From assembly GCA_016844485.1 (NCBI GenBank), contig JAENIZ010000002.1, positions 1 through 23,230 on the forward strand: a DNA stretch of 23,230 nt, given 5' to 3'. Positions within the stretch are counted from its first letter, which is position 1, and every line of letters starts with the position of its first letter. Both the position numbers and the translations under genes were made by a program. Below the pieces are notes generated by a model, which made no database searches, was not told the origin of the DNA, and saw only the letters and a program-made list of their open reading frames with translations. Below, piece after piece: positions 14,530 to 22,991 of this stretch. Source of the stretch: Gammaproteobacteria bacterium (lineage in GTDB: Bacteria > Pseudomonadota > Gammaproteobacteria > Eutrophobiales > Eutrophobiaceae).

Positions 14530-15552
14530 ATGATTAGAATTAAATTAACAACGAGTTTACTTTCTGGCGTGTTGATATTCGCGCAATCAATAGCAATTGC
14601 TGCCGAGGTCAATATTTATTCCGCTCGTAATGAGGCATTGATAAAACCCCTGCTCGATCGATTTACACAACAAAGCGGGACACAGGTGAATCTCGTGACT
14701 GGAGATGCGGATGCCTTGCTGAAGCGCCTGGAGATTGAAGGGGACAATAGCCCCGCTGATCTCCTGTTGACGATTGATGTCGCAAGACTGCAACGTGCCC
14801 AGGAAAGTAATTTACTGCAACCAGTTACTTCAGAAATATTAATTAACGTAATTCCGGAATCCTACCGGGACAGGGAAGGCTACTGGTTTGGTCTTTCCTT
14901 GCGATCGCGTGTAATTGTATATGCGAAGGATCGTGTCAATCCAGAACAGCTTTCAAGCTATGAAGCACTTGCCGCACCGGAATGGAAAGGGCGTATTTGT
15001 GTTCGTTCATCATCACATGTCTATAATCAGTCACTGGTGGCGAGTCTGATCGCACACGACGGTATTGAGGCAACAGAGCAGTGGGCAAAAGGTCTTGTCG
15101 GTAATTTTGCCAGAACACCACAGGGCGGCGATCGCGATCAGATCAAGGCGGTTGCTGTGGGACAATGTGATCTGGCGCTGGTCAATACCTACTATCTGGG
15201 CGGCATGTTGCATTCTGAACTGGATGAGGAAAAACAGGCGGCGGATAAGGTCGCTTTATTCTGGCCGAATCAGGATGATCGGGGTGCGCATATCAATATC
15301 AGTGGCGCAGGGATTACCCGGTCAGCAAGAAACAAAACAGAAGCGATAAAACTGCTGGAGTTTATGACAAGTGATGCGGCGCAGGTCTGGTATGCAGAAC
15401 AGAATTATGAATATCCGATAAGACCAGGTATTGCGATTGGTGACACCATGAAACAATGGGGTGAGTTTGTTGTTGATAGGTTAAATCTGGATCAGTTGGG
15501 ACAATATAATGCCGAAGCCGTCCGTCTCATGGACAGGGCCGGATGGAAGTAA
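14530..15552 (+). CDS. fbpA: Ferric iron-binding periplasmic protein (FutA/FbpA family)
   Basis: 340 aa substrate-binding protein of an Fe(III) ABC importer. Signal peptide with AIA-A cleavage near residue 25, then VNIYSARNE (Tyr30), the usual start of this family. The double tyrosine NTYYLG (Tyr221-Tyr222) is the Fe(III) phenolate ligand signature, and Tyr165 (SHVYNQ) is another likely ligand. Cys157 and Cys213 could form a disulfide, as in FutA-like proteins. The binding mode with several Tyr resembles FutA/C-clamp class 3 proteins more than anion-dependent Neisseria FbpA; that is inference. Permease and ATPase follow in order. Confidence 0.92.
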   Translation: MIRIKLTTSLLSGVLIFAQSIAIAAEVNIYSARNEALIKPLLDRFTQQSGTQVNLVTGDADALLKRLEIEGDNSPADLLLTIDVARLQRAQESNLLQPVTSEILINVIPESYRDREGYWFGLSLRSRVIVYAKDRVNPEQLSSYEALAAPEWKGRICVRSSSHVYNQSLVASLIAHDGIEATEQWAKGLVGNFARTPQGGDRDQIKAVAVGQCDLALVNTYYLGGMLHSELDEEKQAADKVALFWPNQDDRGAHINISGAGITRSARNKTEAIKLLEFMTSDAAQVWYAEQNYEYPIRPGIAIGDTMKQWGEFVVDRLNLDQLGQYNAEAVRLMDRAGWK

Positions 15553-15566
15553 TCTGGTAATTCCCG

Positions 15567-17258
15567 ATGCCAACATCGGTTGACACTGCTGCATTATCAT
15601 CGTCATTGAACCGACGCATCGGAATACATCCCTGGGCACTGGCGTTGGTATTTGCTTCATTAACATTATCATTACCTTTAATTGTCATTGCCGGGTCATT
15701 TCTCATCCCCGCGCAGGATATCTGGCAACATCTCTTACACACCGTATTACCGGAATACATCGTGAATTCGCTGATCCTCATGCTGGGCGTAGGAGTGATG
15801 ACGGCGCTACTCGGTATAGCCCCGGCCTGGCTCGTTACCATGTGTAGATTTCCAGGGAGTCGCCTGCTGGAATGGGCATTGTTGTTACCTTTAGCGGTAC
15901 CGGCATACATCGTTGCCTATACCTATACGGGAATATTGGATGCCTCCGGTCCCGTCCAGTCATGGTTGAGGGCAATCACCGGTTGGAGTTATGGGGAGTA
16001 CTGGTTTCCGGAAATTCGATCTATGGGTGGCGCGATAGCCATGCTGTCGTTTGTACTGTATCCCTATGTCTATCTCATCAGCCGTGCGGCATTTATCGGG
16101 CAATCCATCTGCGCGTTGGAAGTTGCCCGCACATTGGGGTGTGGACCTTACAAGACCTTTTTCAGGGTAGCTTTACCGTTGGCAAGGCCAGCCATTATCG
16201 TCGGACTGACGTTGGTTTTAATGGAGACATTGGCCGATTATGGGACGGTTCAGTATTTCGGAATTGCGGCATTCACCACCGGGATTTTCCGTACCTGGTT
16301 CGGTTTGGGAAACAGCGCTGCTGCTGCCCAGCTATCTGCCTTGTTAATGCTGTTTATCATCATATTAATTTACATTGAATACTGGTCACGCAAACAACAG
16401 CGTTATCATCATACCTCGACTCGTTACGACGCTTTATCACAAGAAAAACTTAAGGGTTGGTCAGCGGCAATTGCAATTATTGTATGCGGCCTGCCTGTGT
16501 TTTTGGGGTTTCTAATCCCGGTGGGATTTTTAATTAAATGGGCATTGCTGACATACGAATCTGTTGTCGATCAGCAGTTTTATATTTTAATGTGGAATAG
16601 CATCGCGCTGGCGGTTTGTGCCGCGCTGATGGCAACGGTGCTGGCATTATTTATGGCTTACGGGAAACGCCATTATTCCAATCCGATAACCAATAGTGCC
16701 GTGAATATCTCGGGGATGGGTTATGCCATTCCAGGCACCGTGATTGCAGTCGGTGTGATGCTGCCATTTGCCTGGCTTGACCAGACAATTGATCATTTAT
16801 TTCGAACATATTTTGATATCAGCACAGGTTTACTTCTGAGTGGCACTCTGATTGCCTTAATGTTTGCTTACATGGTCCGTTTCCTGGCCGTAGCATTGAA
16901 AACCGTTGACGCGGGTTTGACCAAGATCAAACCAGCAATGGACGATGCTGGCCGCAGCCTTGGCATGAAAATGATCACATTAATGCGTAGAGTACACATG
17001 CCCATGCTGCGCGGCAGTTTGTTAACAGCAATATTGTTAGTGTTTGTTGACGTGCTGAAAGAGTTGCCTGCGACGCTTATCTTGCGGCCGTTTAATTTTA
17101 ATACCCTGGCGATAAAGGCGTATGAGTTTGCAAATGAAGAACGTTTGGCTGATGCGGCCTGTCCGGCCCTTGCCATTGTACTCATCGGCATTATTCCCGT
17201 GATCTATCTCAGCCGATCAATTTCAATATCACGTCCAGGACATGAATACAGCACTTGA
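15567..17258 (+). CDS. fbpB: Fe(III) ABC transporter permease, two fused halves
   Basis: 563 aa inner-membrane permease with about 12 hydrophobic segments arranged as two homologous halves. Each half carries the EAA loop that docks onto the ATPase: EVARTLGCGPYKTFFRVALP (185-204) and DDAGRSLGMKMITLMRRVHM (459-478). The fused layout is normal for FbpB/SfuB/HitB. It begins 14 bp after the binding protein and overlaps the ATPase gene by 17 bp. Confidence 0.94.
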   Translation: MPTSVDTAALSSSLNRRIGIHPWALALVFASLTLSLPLIVIAGSFLIPAQDIWQHLLHTVLPEYIVNSLILMLGVGVMTALLGIAPAWLVTMCRFPGSRLLEWALLLPLAVPAYIVAYTYTGILDASGPVQSWLRAITGWSYGEYWFPEIRSMGGAIAMLSFVLYPYVYLISRAAFIGQSICALEVARTLGCGPYKTFFRVALPLARPAIIVGLTLVLMETLADYGTVQYFGIAAFTTGIFRTWFGLGNSAAAAQLSALLMLFIIILIYIEYWSRKQQRYHHTSTRYDALSQEKLKGWSAAIAIIVCGLPVFLGFLIPVGFLIKWALLTYESVVDQQFYILMWNSIALAVCAALMATVLALFMAYGKRHYSNPITNSAVNISGMGYAIPGTVIAVGVMLPFAWLDQTIDHLFRTYFDISTGLLLSGTLIALMFAYMVRFLAVALKTVDAGLTKIKPAMDDAGRSLGMKMITLMRRVHMPMLRGSLLTAILLVFVDVLKELPATLILRPFNFNTLAIKAYEFANEERLADAACPALAIVLIGIIPVIYLSRSISISRPGHEYST

Positions 17259-18306
17259 ACTGAAAAATATTTCTGTAGCGTTTGACCAGCGCAAGGTTAT
17301 TAATGCGATCTCGTTCGTATTAAATGAAGGTGATATCGGTTGTCTGCTGGGGCCCAGTGGTTGCGGCAAGACCACCCTGTTGCGAACGATTGCAGGATTT
17401 GAAGCACCACTGGAAGGAGAAGTGTGGATTCGGGGTGTACGGGTCAGTGACAGAAAATATCTTGTCCCTGTGGAGCAACGCCAGATAGGTATGGTGTTTC
17501 AGGATTCCGCCCTGTTTCCGCACATGACGGTCAGGGAGAATATTGCCTTTGGCCTGCAGCAGATGCATGGCAGGCAAAAAGAGGAAAGGATCACAGAGCT
17601 TGTTGATCTGCTGGAGATTAGCGAGTTTTTGCATAAATATCCCCATCGGCTTTCCGGTGGTCAACAGCAACGTGTTGCACTGGGGCGTGCCATTGCATCC
17701 CGCCCCAGAATCCTTTTGCTGGATGAACCTTTCGCAAGTCTGGATTTTGAATTGCGTGAGCAACTGGCGCAGGAAGTGCGTAATGTGCTCAAGCAGGATG
17801 GGATAACGGCCGTACTGGTCAGCCATAATCAGCTTGAGGCCTTTGCCATGGCTGATATCGTCGGGGTAATCAATGACGGCCGGCTCCTGCAATGGGACAC
17901 TGCATTTAATCTTTACCATCGGCCGGTGACGGCCTATGTCGCTGATTTTGTCGGTGAAGGTGTGTTTCTGTCTGGCAAGGTGATCAGTGACAAGGAAGTC
18001 CAGACGGAGCTTGGGACGATTACCGGGACTTTATCGCTGGGATTGGAACACGGCACTTCCGTTAAGGTATTGATCAGACCGGATGATATTGTTCACGATG
18101 ATAATAGTGCGCTCACAGCCAATGTACTGGACAAGGCATTCCGTGGCGCTGAATTCCTGTATACACTTATGTTGGCAAGCGGAACGAAAGTATTGAGTCT
18201 GGTTCCAAGTCATCATAATCATCCCGTCAATGAGCCTATCGGCATACGACTGGAGATTGACCATCTTGTAGTCTTTCCGGCAAGGATTGATCACTCTTGC
18301 CGCTGA
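17242..18306 (+). CDS. fbpC: Fe(III) ABC transporter ATPase
   Basis: 354 aa. Walker A GPSGCGKTT (37-45), Q-loop FQD (Gln87), signature LSGGQQQRV (137-145), Walker B ILLLDEP (157-163) and H-loop SHNQ (His195). The C-terminal ~120 residues form the OB-like regulatory domain of FbpC/PotA-type ATPases (ISDKEVQTELGTITG, VLIRPDDIV). It overlaps the permease gene and closes the iron locus; no intrinsic terminator is visible before gcvH. Confidence 0.95.
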   Translation: MNTALELKNISVAFDQRKVINAISFVLNEGDIGCLLGPSGCGKTTLLRTIAGFEAPLEGEVWIRGVRVSDRKYLVPVEQRQIGMVFQDSALFPHMTVRENIAFGLQQMHGRQKEERITELVDLLEISEFLHKYPHRLSGGQQQRVALGRAIASRPRILLLDEPFASLDFELREQLAQEVRNVLKQDGITAVLVSHNQLEAFAMADIVGVINDGRLLQWDTAFNLYHRPVTAYVADFVGEGVFLSGKVISDKEVQTELGTITGTLSLGLEHGTSVKVLIRPDDIVHDDNSALTANVLDKAFRGAEFLYTLMLASGTKVLSLVPSHHNHPVNEPIGIRLEIDHLVVFPARIDHSCR

Positions 18307-18385
18307 TGTGAGATTATGAATTTTTACCTGCTACAATTACGTAACAATCGTCAAAATAATTACAAAAACATAATAAGGAATGGTT

Positions 18386-18772
18386 ATGAGCCATATTCCC
18401 GAGGATTTAAAATACTCTTCAGCGCATACCTGGTGTGAAATACAGGGTGACGGTCTCATCCGTGTCGGCATTACAGACCATGCACAGGAAGAACTGGGCG
18501 ATATTGTGTTTGTTGAACTCCCCGAGTTAGAACGAAATTATGCGAGCGGAGAAGAATGTGCCGTTGTTGAGTCTGTAAAATCCGCCTCAGACATCTATTG
18601 TCCGGTGAGTGGAGAGATTATTGAAATCAATAGTGATCTGGAGGATACACCGGAGAAGATTAATTCGGATCCCTATGGGGATGGCTGGATATTCATGTTA
18701 AAGCCGGATGATGAAAAAGAACTGGAAGATTTGATAGATGCCACTGCGTATAATGAATTAATTGAAGAATAG
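18386..18772 (+). CDS. gcvH: Glycine cleavage system H protein
   Basis: 128 aa lipoyl carrier of the glycine cleavage system. I start at ATG 18386 (MSHIPEDLKYSSAHTW), which matches the E. coli start and has AAGGAA upstream, not at the ATG two codons earlier. The lipoyl-lysine is Lys65 in ESVKSASDIY. gcvT and gcvP are absent here, so the H protein gene is split from its partners or also serves lipoate transfer. tpx follows by 12 bp and is probably cotranscribed. Confidence 0.95.
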   Translation: MSHIPEDLKYSSAHTWCEIQGDGLIRVGITDHAQEELGDIVFVELPELERNYASGEECAVVESVKSASDIYCPVSGEIIEINSDLEDTPEKINSDPYGDGWIFMLKPDDEKELEDLIDATAYNELIEE

Positions 18773-18784
18773 GAGAACTTTAAA

Positions 18785-19282
18785 ATGGCGACGATAACCT
18801 TGAAGGGCAACAAGATTAATACCAATGGGAATCTGCCAAAGGTAGGCAGCAAGGCCCCGGATTTTGTCCTGGCGGATGGTGATCTGAATAATGTGACTCT
18901 TGATACATATAAAGGGAAAAAGAAACTGTTAAATATTGTCCCCAGTCTTGACACGCCTGTGTGCGCAACATCAACCAAAAAATTTAACGAGGCTGCGAAA
19001 AAGAAAGTCAATACGGTTTTTTTAATGATCTCCGCAGATCTCCCGTTTGCCATGAAGCGTTTTTGTACAGCTGAGGGCACGAACAATGTCATTCCCCTGG
19101 CCATGATGCGCTCGCGCAATTTCGCCAAGGATTACGGCGTATTGATTGAAGATGGTCCGCTGGCCGGAATTACCGCACGTGCCGTGGTCGTCATCGATGA
19201 AAATAACAAAGTGGTATATACGCAGCTTGTGCCCGAGATCGCACAGGAGCCGGATTACGACAAGGCACTGGCGGTGTTATAA
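18785..19282 (+). CDS. tpx: Thiol peroxidase
   Basis: 165 aa atypical two-Cys peroxiredoxin that reduces hydroperoxides using thioredoxin. Peroxidatic Cys60 lies in PSLDTPVCATS and resolving Cys94 in RFCTAEG, both diagnostic for Tpx. AGGAG lies 9 bases before the ATG. Its place after the iron-uptake genes may reflect peroxide stress tied to iron, but gcvH lies between. Confidence 0.96.
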   Translation: MATITLKGNKINTNGNLPKVGSKAPDFVLADGDLNNVTLDTYKGKKKLLNIVPSLDTPVCATSTKKFNEAAKKKVNTVFLMISADLPFAMKRFCTAEGTNNVIPLAMMRSRNFAKDYGVLIEDGPLAGITARAVVVIDENNKVVYTQLVPEIAQEPDYDKALAVL

Positions 19283-19318
19283 CGAAATACAATAATCCCG
19301 ATTTAACTTCATTTCTCC

Positions 19319-19681
19319 ATGGCTTTTCAGGGGACCTTTGATTTTGACCGTCTTATTCGAGCCTTCTGCTATTCATTCAAGGGTCTGAAGGCCGCGTTTA
19401 TCAATGAAGCAGCCTTTCGTCTGGAGGTCATACTCTCCATCATTCTCATTCCATTAGGCATCTGGTTGGGTGAAAATGGCGTTGAGCGCGCATTACTGGC
19501 CGGGGTGATTTTGCTGGTAATGATTGTAGAGTTAATCAACTCCGGCATTGAAGCGGTGGTCGATCGTATCAGTGGAGAACACCATGAACTGTCCGGGCGC
19601 GCCAAGGATGTTGGTTCCGCCGCCGTATTGATTGCACTGATCAATGTTGCGGCTGTGTGGTTACTGGTGCTGGTGTTTTAG
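19319..19681 (+). CDS. dgkA: Diacylglycerol kinase
   Basis: 120 aa integral-membrane kinase that recycles diacylglycerol to phosphatidic acid. Three hydrophobic helices; the active-site stretch VELINSGIEAVVDRI (Glu71, Glu78) and HELSGRAKDVGSAAV match E. coli DgkA closely. No clear Shine-Dalgarno before the ATG. It lies 36 bp after tpx. Confidence 0.95.
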   Translation: MAFQGTFDFDRLIRAFCYSFKGLKAAFINEAAFRLEVILSIILIPLGIWLGENGVERALLAGVILLVMIVELINSGIEAVVDRISGEHHELSGRAKDVGSAAVLIALINVAAVWLLVLVF

Positions 19682-19780
19682 TTTTTGTTATTTGAAGATG
19701 AATAACGAATAAAAAATTTGTAATGAGTGGAGATAACAACGAACAGTTAACAATAAATAACAGATCAATAACAATGCAAT

Positions 19781-20410
19781 TTAACGTGCCCGCTTCTGCA
19801 TTTTGACCAGATAAGGAAGTTCTTCCTCAACCCGTTTCAGTGCCAATACGGACAGATAGTTTTCATGTCCATTCAGGTAGTTCATTAATGCAGTCTTGGT
19901 TTCACTATTCAGGAATTTCCACAATGGCTGTTCCACATCCCGCACACATTGGAGTGCCTCCTGTATCCGGGTGTCCCATTCAGTGTAATAAGTATCGATA
20001 TCATCCGTGCGCAGGACCTTCCTGCAATTCGTGCAATGACAGATCAGCCCCAGTTCGTGCTCAAAATTGAACAGGCTGTATTCATCCGTGATTTCTTCGC
20101 CCTCCGCGATATCACGGATCGCAATCTCGAAGCCATAACCGGTGCTGATGGTATTGCAGTCACAGCTGTGGTTTACATATTTGGCGTGGTCCCAACTGAG
20201 AATTCGGACTCCATTTTCATCGGTATAGGAGTATTTTCGGGCGAGGGCCTTGTAATCGTGATCCAGGGAATCGAATTGTTCGGGGGTGAATTGTATTTCA
20301 AACAGGTCTTTCACATAGACAAGGGTGCCTTTCGGGATAGGCTTTGTGGCGAAGACACCGTGACCAATGTCCTTATTAACATGCTTGAGTTCTGTGTCTG
20401 GATGAATCAT
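19781..20410 (-). CDS. SET-domain protein (probable lysine methyltransferase)
   Basis: 209 aa. SET signatures: GHGVFAT (16-22), NHSCDCN (80-86) and GEEITDEY (104-111) with the catalytic-type Tyr111, then a post-SET-like zinc cluster CHCTNC (124-129). The C-terminal ~70 residues are helical. SET proteins use S-adenosylmethionine to methylate lysines; bacterial substrates are mostly unknown. GGGGAGG just before the ATG is a strong ribosome binding site. It is 145 bp downstream of the JAMM gene. Such genes are patchily distributed in bacteria, but I see no sign of recent transfer here. Confidence 0.88.
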   Translation of the reverse strand: MIHPDTELKHVNKDIGHGVFATKPIPKGTLVYVKDLFEIQFTPEQFDSLDHDYKALARKYSYTDENGVRILSWDHAKYVNHSCDCNTISTGYGFEIAIRDIAEGEEITDEYSLFNFEHELGLICHCTNCRKVLRTDDIDTYYTEWDTRIQEALQCVRDVEQPLWKFLNSETKTALMNYLNGHENYLSVLALKRVEEELPYLVKMQKRAR

Positions 20411-20555
20411 CTTTCCTCCCCTTAGATTAGAAGATCTGTTTACCCAGGTCAGGCGGACATGCGTGTACTTATTGTCGGATTACTATAGGGTTCCAAGCTG
20501 ATTGATTGCCTCCCCGCGCACATGAAATGAAGGTAAATTTATTATTCCATTTTAT

Positions 20556-20978
20556 TTATTGAATTGCACTCACATCTACTTTACTGAACGCCGTCCCATC
20601 AAAGTGGAAGCAACCGAGTTCAGGCGTACGGCCTGCCAATGAGATAATAAAATAGTACACATCAGGATAAGCCGCCAGCTTGAGATCGGTTTCCGAAGGT
20701 TCCGCGGGTGTATCAGGATGGGAGTGATAGATGCCCCAAAGTGGTTCATTCGCCTCGCGCATCCTGCGCATGGCGGCAATCTGTTCAGCAGGATTCATGA
20801 GGAAGCGATGGGCCGGGTCATCCGCAATATTTTTAACGGGATAGACGGTAACGGGTTGATTGTCGTGGCCACTAATCAAGCCACAGACCTCGAATCCCGG
20901 GTTAGCCAACGCATGTTCCAGCATTTGTTCAGTGAGCTGATGCGGCAATGTGACTTGGTTTGGTACCGTATTTTGCAT
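20556..20978 (-). CDS. M67 / JAMM-type metallopeptidase
   Basis: About 140 aa. JAMM zinc motif: Glu in FEVCGLISG, then YHSHPDTPAEPSETD, i.e. E...HxHP...SxxD, complete. In bacteria such proteins process small ubiquitin-like sulfur carriers (for example QbsD and Mec+ with their partners). ATG 20978 or GTG 20984 gives the first beta strand (VTLPHQLTEQMLEHALANPG) and overlaps the end of the E1-like gene by about 50 bp; ATG 20924 avoids overlap but loses that strand. The overlap with the E1-like gene suggests a joint pathway of sulfur transfer or cofactor/amino-acid biosynthesis; no sulfur-carrier gene is in the window. Confidence 0.88.
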   Translation of the reverse strand: MQNTVPNQVTLPHQLTEQMLEHALANPGFEVCGLISGHDNQPVTVYPVKNIADDPAHRFLMNPAEQIAAMRRMREANEPLWGIYHSHPDTPAEPSETDLKLAAYPDVYYFIISLAGRTPELGCFHFDGTAFSKVDVSAIQ

Positions 20979-21717
20979 CTCCACACACAGGACAATCGGG
21001 GTCTTTGGGCAGTCTGGCGCTATGCCATTCCATATTCATTACATCGAGCAGTAACAGGCGTCCCTCGAGTGTCTCGCCGATATCCATAATCAGTTTCATG
21101 GCCTCACAGGCCTGGACACTGCCAATGATGCCAAGCAAGGGCGCAATCACGCCATTGGCAGTACAAGTTTGATCAACCGTGGTGTCTTTACCATACAGGC
21201 AGCGGTAACAGGGCGAGTTCCTGTTTTTTGGATTAAATACGCTGACCTGGGCCTCAAAACGGATTGCGGCACCTGAAACCAGGGGGGTATTGGCCTTAAC
21301 GCAGGCCTCGTTGGTGGCAAAGCGAGTCTGGAAGTTATCGCTGGCATCAATCACCACAGTTGCTGCCGTTACCTCCTCCCATAGCTCATTATCCGTTAAT
21401 CTATGATCGATCATGGTGATGTTTGTGTACGGGTTCAATGCCAGGAGGTGCTCCCGCGCTGATTCAACCTTGGGACGGCCGATATCAGCAGTGGTATGTA
21501 CGATCTGTCGTTGCAGGTTGGACAGATCGACCTTGTCATAGTCCACGAGGACCAGGTGACCGACACCTGCCGCCGCCAGATAGATTGATGCAGAGGATCC
21601 CAGCCCGCCCAGGCCGATGATTAAAACACGTGCATCGGCCAGGCGCTGTTGACCTGCAGCATCGACCTCCGGCAACATCATCTGGCGGCTATAGCGTAGC
21701 AACTGTTCGTCGTTCAT
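20929..21717 (-). CDS. moeB: E1-like adenylyltransferase, MoeB/ThiF family
   Basis: 262 aa. Rossmann motif GLGGLGSS (35-42), the conserved DLSNLQRQ (64-71) with the Arg finger, and the zinc cysteines CYRC (170-173) and CPVC (242-245). Cys185 (TCTANGV) matches the E1-like catalytic cysteine position. The enzyme adenylates the C-terminal glycine of a ubiquitin-like carrier (MoaD, ThiS or another). MoeB and ThiF cannot be separated by sequence alone; position after prmC favours MoeB, while the overlapping JAMM gene allows a cysteine/thiocarboxylate pathway. No rhodanese domain is fused. Confidence 0.88.
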   Translation of the reverse strand: MNDEQLLRYSRQMMLPEVDAAGQQRLADARVLIIGLGGLGSSASIYLAAAGVGHLVLVDYDKVDLSNLQRQIVHTTADIGRPKVESAREHLLALNPYTNITMIDHRLTDNELWEEVTAATVVIDASDNFQTRFATNEACVKANTPLVSGAAIRFEAQVSVFNPKNRNSPCYRCLYGKDTTVDQTCTANGVIAPLLGIIGSVQACEAMKLIMDIGETLEGRLLLLDVMNMEWHSARLPKDPDCPVCGDAKYGTKPSHIAASAH

Positions 21718-21728
21718 GGCCTTTTCAT

Positions 21729-22136
21729 TTATTTTTTATTCGCATATTTTCGCCAGAGCTGCGAACGCATTATACCGGCGTCATCTGCTTTATGTTGATA
21801 ATGCCAGGTGTAAATATCCCGGACTCGTTCATGCCATCCGGATTTTTGTTGCAGATTATCCCGCTGATTGGTTTCCATAAAATGGATCAGGCCATAACGT
21901 AATCTCTGAACAAGCGCCAGTTTAAGCAGCATATTTAATGAGTGTAGTCCAGATTGGATATCCGCCAAGCTGATTTCCCTTAAATCGTACTTTACGGCAA
22001 GTGCCAAACTGTCATGACCGAGGCTGATTATTCCGTGCATGGCAGAGAGTCTCGATAATGTTGCTTCCACATCACCGGTATCTGACTCCTTCAGAACAAT
22101 TGTCCTCTGTTTTACCCAATCGCCGGATTCATCCAT
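21729..22136 (-). CDS. Small unknown protein between prmC and moeB
   Basis: 135 aa from ATG 22136, which overlaps the prmC stop in the pattern ATGGATGA and has CAGGG 6 bases upstream; ATG 22151 would overlap prmC more. The N-terminal ~65 residues (RTIVLKESDTGDVEATLSRL then SAMHGIISLGHDSLALAVKY) read like a beta-alpha-beta-beta-alpha-beta ferredoxin-like fold without the CxxC of metal-binding domains. A second, basic helical part follows (RLRYGLIHFMETNQ to RSQLWRKYANKK). Function is unknown. Coupling to prmC and moeB suggests cotranscription. Confidence 0.78.
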   Translation of the reverse strand: MDESGDWVKQRTIVLKESDTGDVEATLSRLSAMHGIISLGHDSLALAVKYDLREISLADIQSGLHSLNMLLKLALVQRLRYGLIHFMETNQRDNLQQKSGWHERVRDIYTWHYQHKADDAGIMRSQLWRKYANKK

Positions 22137-22977
22137 GGAAAACCCTGCCATAACTTACACGTTCATGCCCTGCATAATCGGTGCGTGTCCCGATCTCTGA
22201 AAATTGGTGTCCGGCAAGGATCGAGCGCACGGTTTCCCCCTGATCACAACCGTGTTCAATGAACAGCCGTCCCCCTGGTGTGAGGTATGCAGGCGCCCTG
22301 CTGATTATTTGTCTTATTGCCTGAAGTCCGTCAATTCCGCCCGACAGGGCAAGCATAGGCTCATGCCGTACTTCAGCCTGACTTAGGTGTTTGTCATCTT
22401 CCCTGACATAAGGCGGATTACTGATGATCAGCTCAAAGGGGCCTGCAAGCCCTGAATACCAGTCACTTTTGACAAACGAAACGTTGTTGATTCGAAGTTT
22501 TCCGGCATTGGTTACTGCAACCATAAGGGCGTCATGACTGATATCGGCGGCCATAATCTGGCAGTCCGGGCGCTCTTTCGCAATGGCAATCGCTATAGTG
22601 CCGCAACCTGTCCCCAGATCGGCAATACGCCAGGTTTTATCTGGCGGAATATGCTCAAGCGCCGCCTCAACCAGGCATTCGGTTTCCGGTCTCGGGATCA
22701 ATGTATGTTGATTGACACTGAATTCAATCGACCAGAATTCCCTGGTGCCGGTCAGATAGGCGACGGGTTGTCCGCTAATGCGTTCGTTCACGAGTGTCAT
22801 GTAAGCTTTGGCCTTGTGCTCCGGGACAATCTCTTCCGGATAAGCATATAAACGGCTGCGGTCGAATCCGGTGACATTGCAGAGCAGAATTTCCGCGTCC
22901 AGCCTGGCGCTATCCAATGCGCGCAGATCCTGCTCTGCCTGTTGCAGAAGATCTTTAACGGTAGCGGCCGCACTCAT
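22129..22977 (-). CDS. prmC: Release-factor glutamine methyltransferase
   Basis: 282 aa. It methylates the Gln of the GGQ motif in RF1 and RF2. Helical N-terminal domain, then IPRPETE (95-101), the SAM-binding DLGTGCGTIAIAIA (120-133) and the substrate motif NPPY (187-190), all diagnostic. It starts 14 bp after prfA with CAGGA 7 bases before the ATG, the usual prfA-prmC operon. Confidence 0.96.
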   Translation of the reverse strand: MSAAATVKDLLQQAEQDLRALDSARLDAEILLCNVTGFDRSRLYAYPEEIVPEHKAKAYMTLVNERISGQPVAYLTGTREFWSIEFSVNQHTLIPRPETECLVEAALEHIPPDKTWRIADLGTGCGTIAIAIAKERPDCQIMAADISHDALMVAVTNAGKLRINNVSFVKSDWYSGLAGPFELIISNPPYVREDDKHLSQAEVRHEPMLALSGGIDGLQAIRQIISRAPAYLTPGGRLFIEHGCDQGETVRSILAGHQFSEIGTRTDYAGHERVSYGRVFHG

Positions 22978-22991
22978 GGTATGTCCTGATA

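Noticed and set aside
17320..17919. 199-codon minus-strand ORF opposite the iron ATPase
   Set aside because: Antisense shadow of fbpC, whose ABC motifs are complete.
19687..19780. AT-rich tract with GTTATT/AATAAC pairing and repeated AACAA/AATAAC words between dgkA and the SET gene
   Set aside because: Low-complexity sequence; no clean repeat unit, terminator or site can be defined.
19949..20425. 158-codon plus-strand ORF opposite the SET gene
   Set aside because: Antisense shadow; the SET frame has motifs and a strong ribosome binding site.
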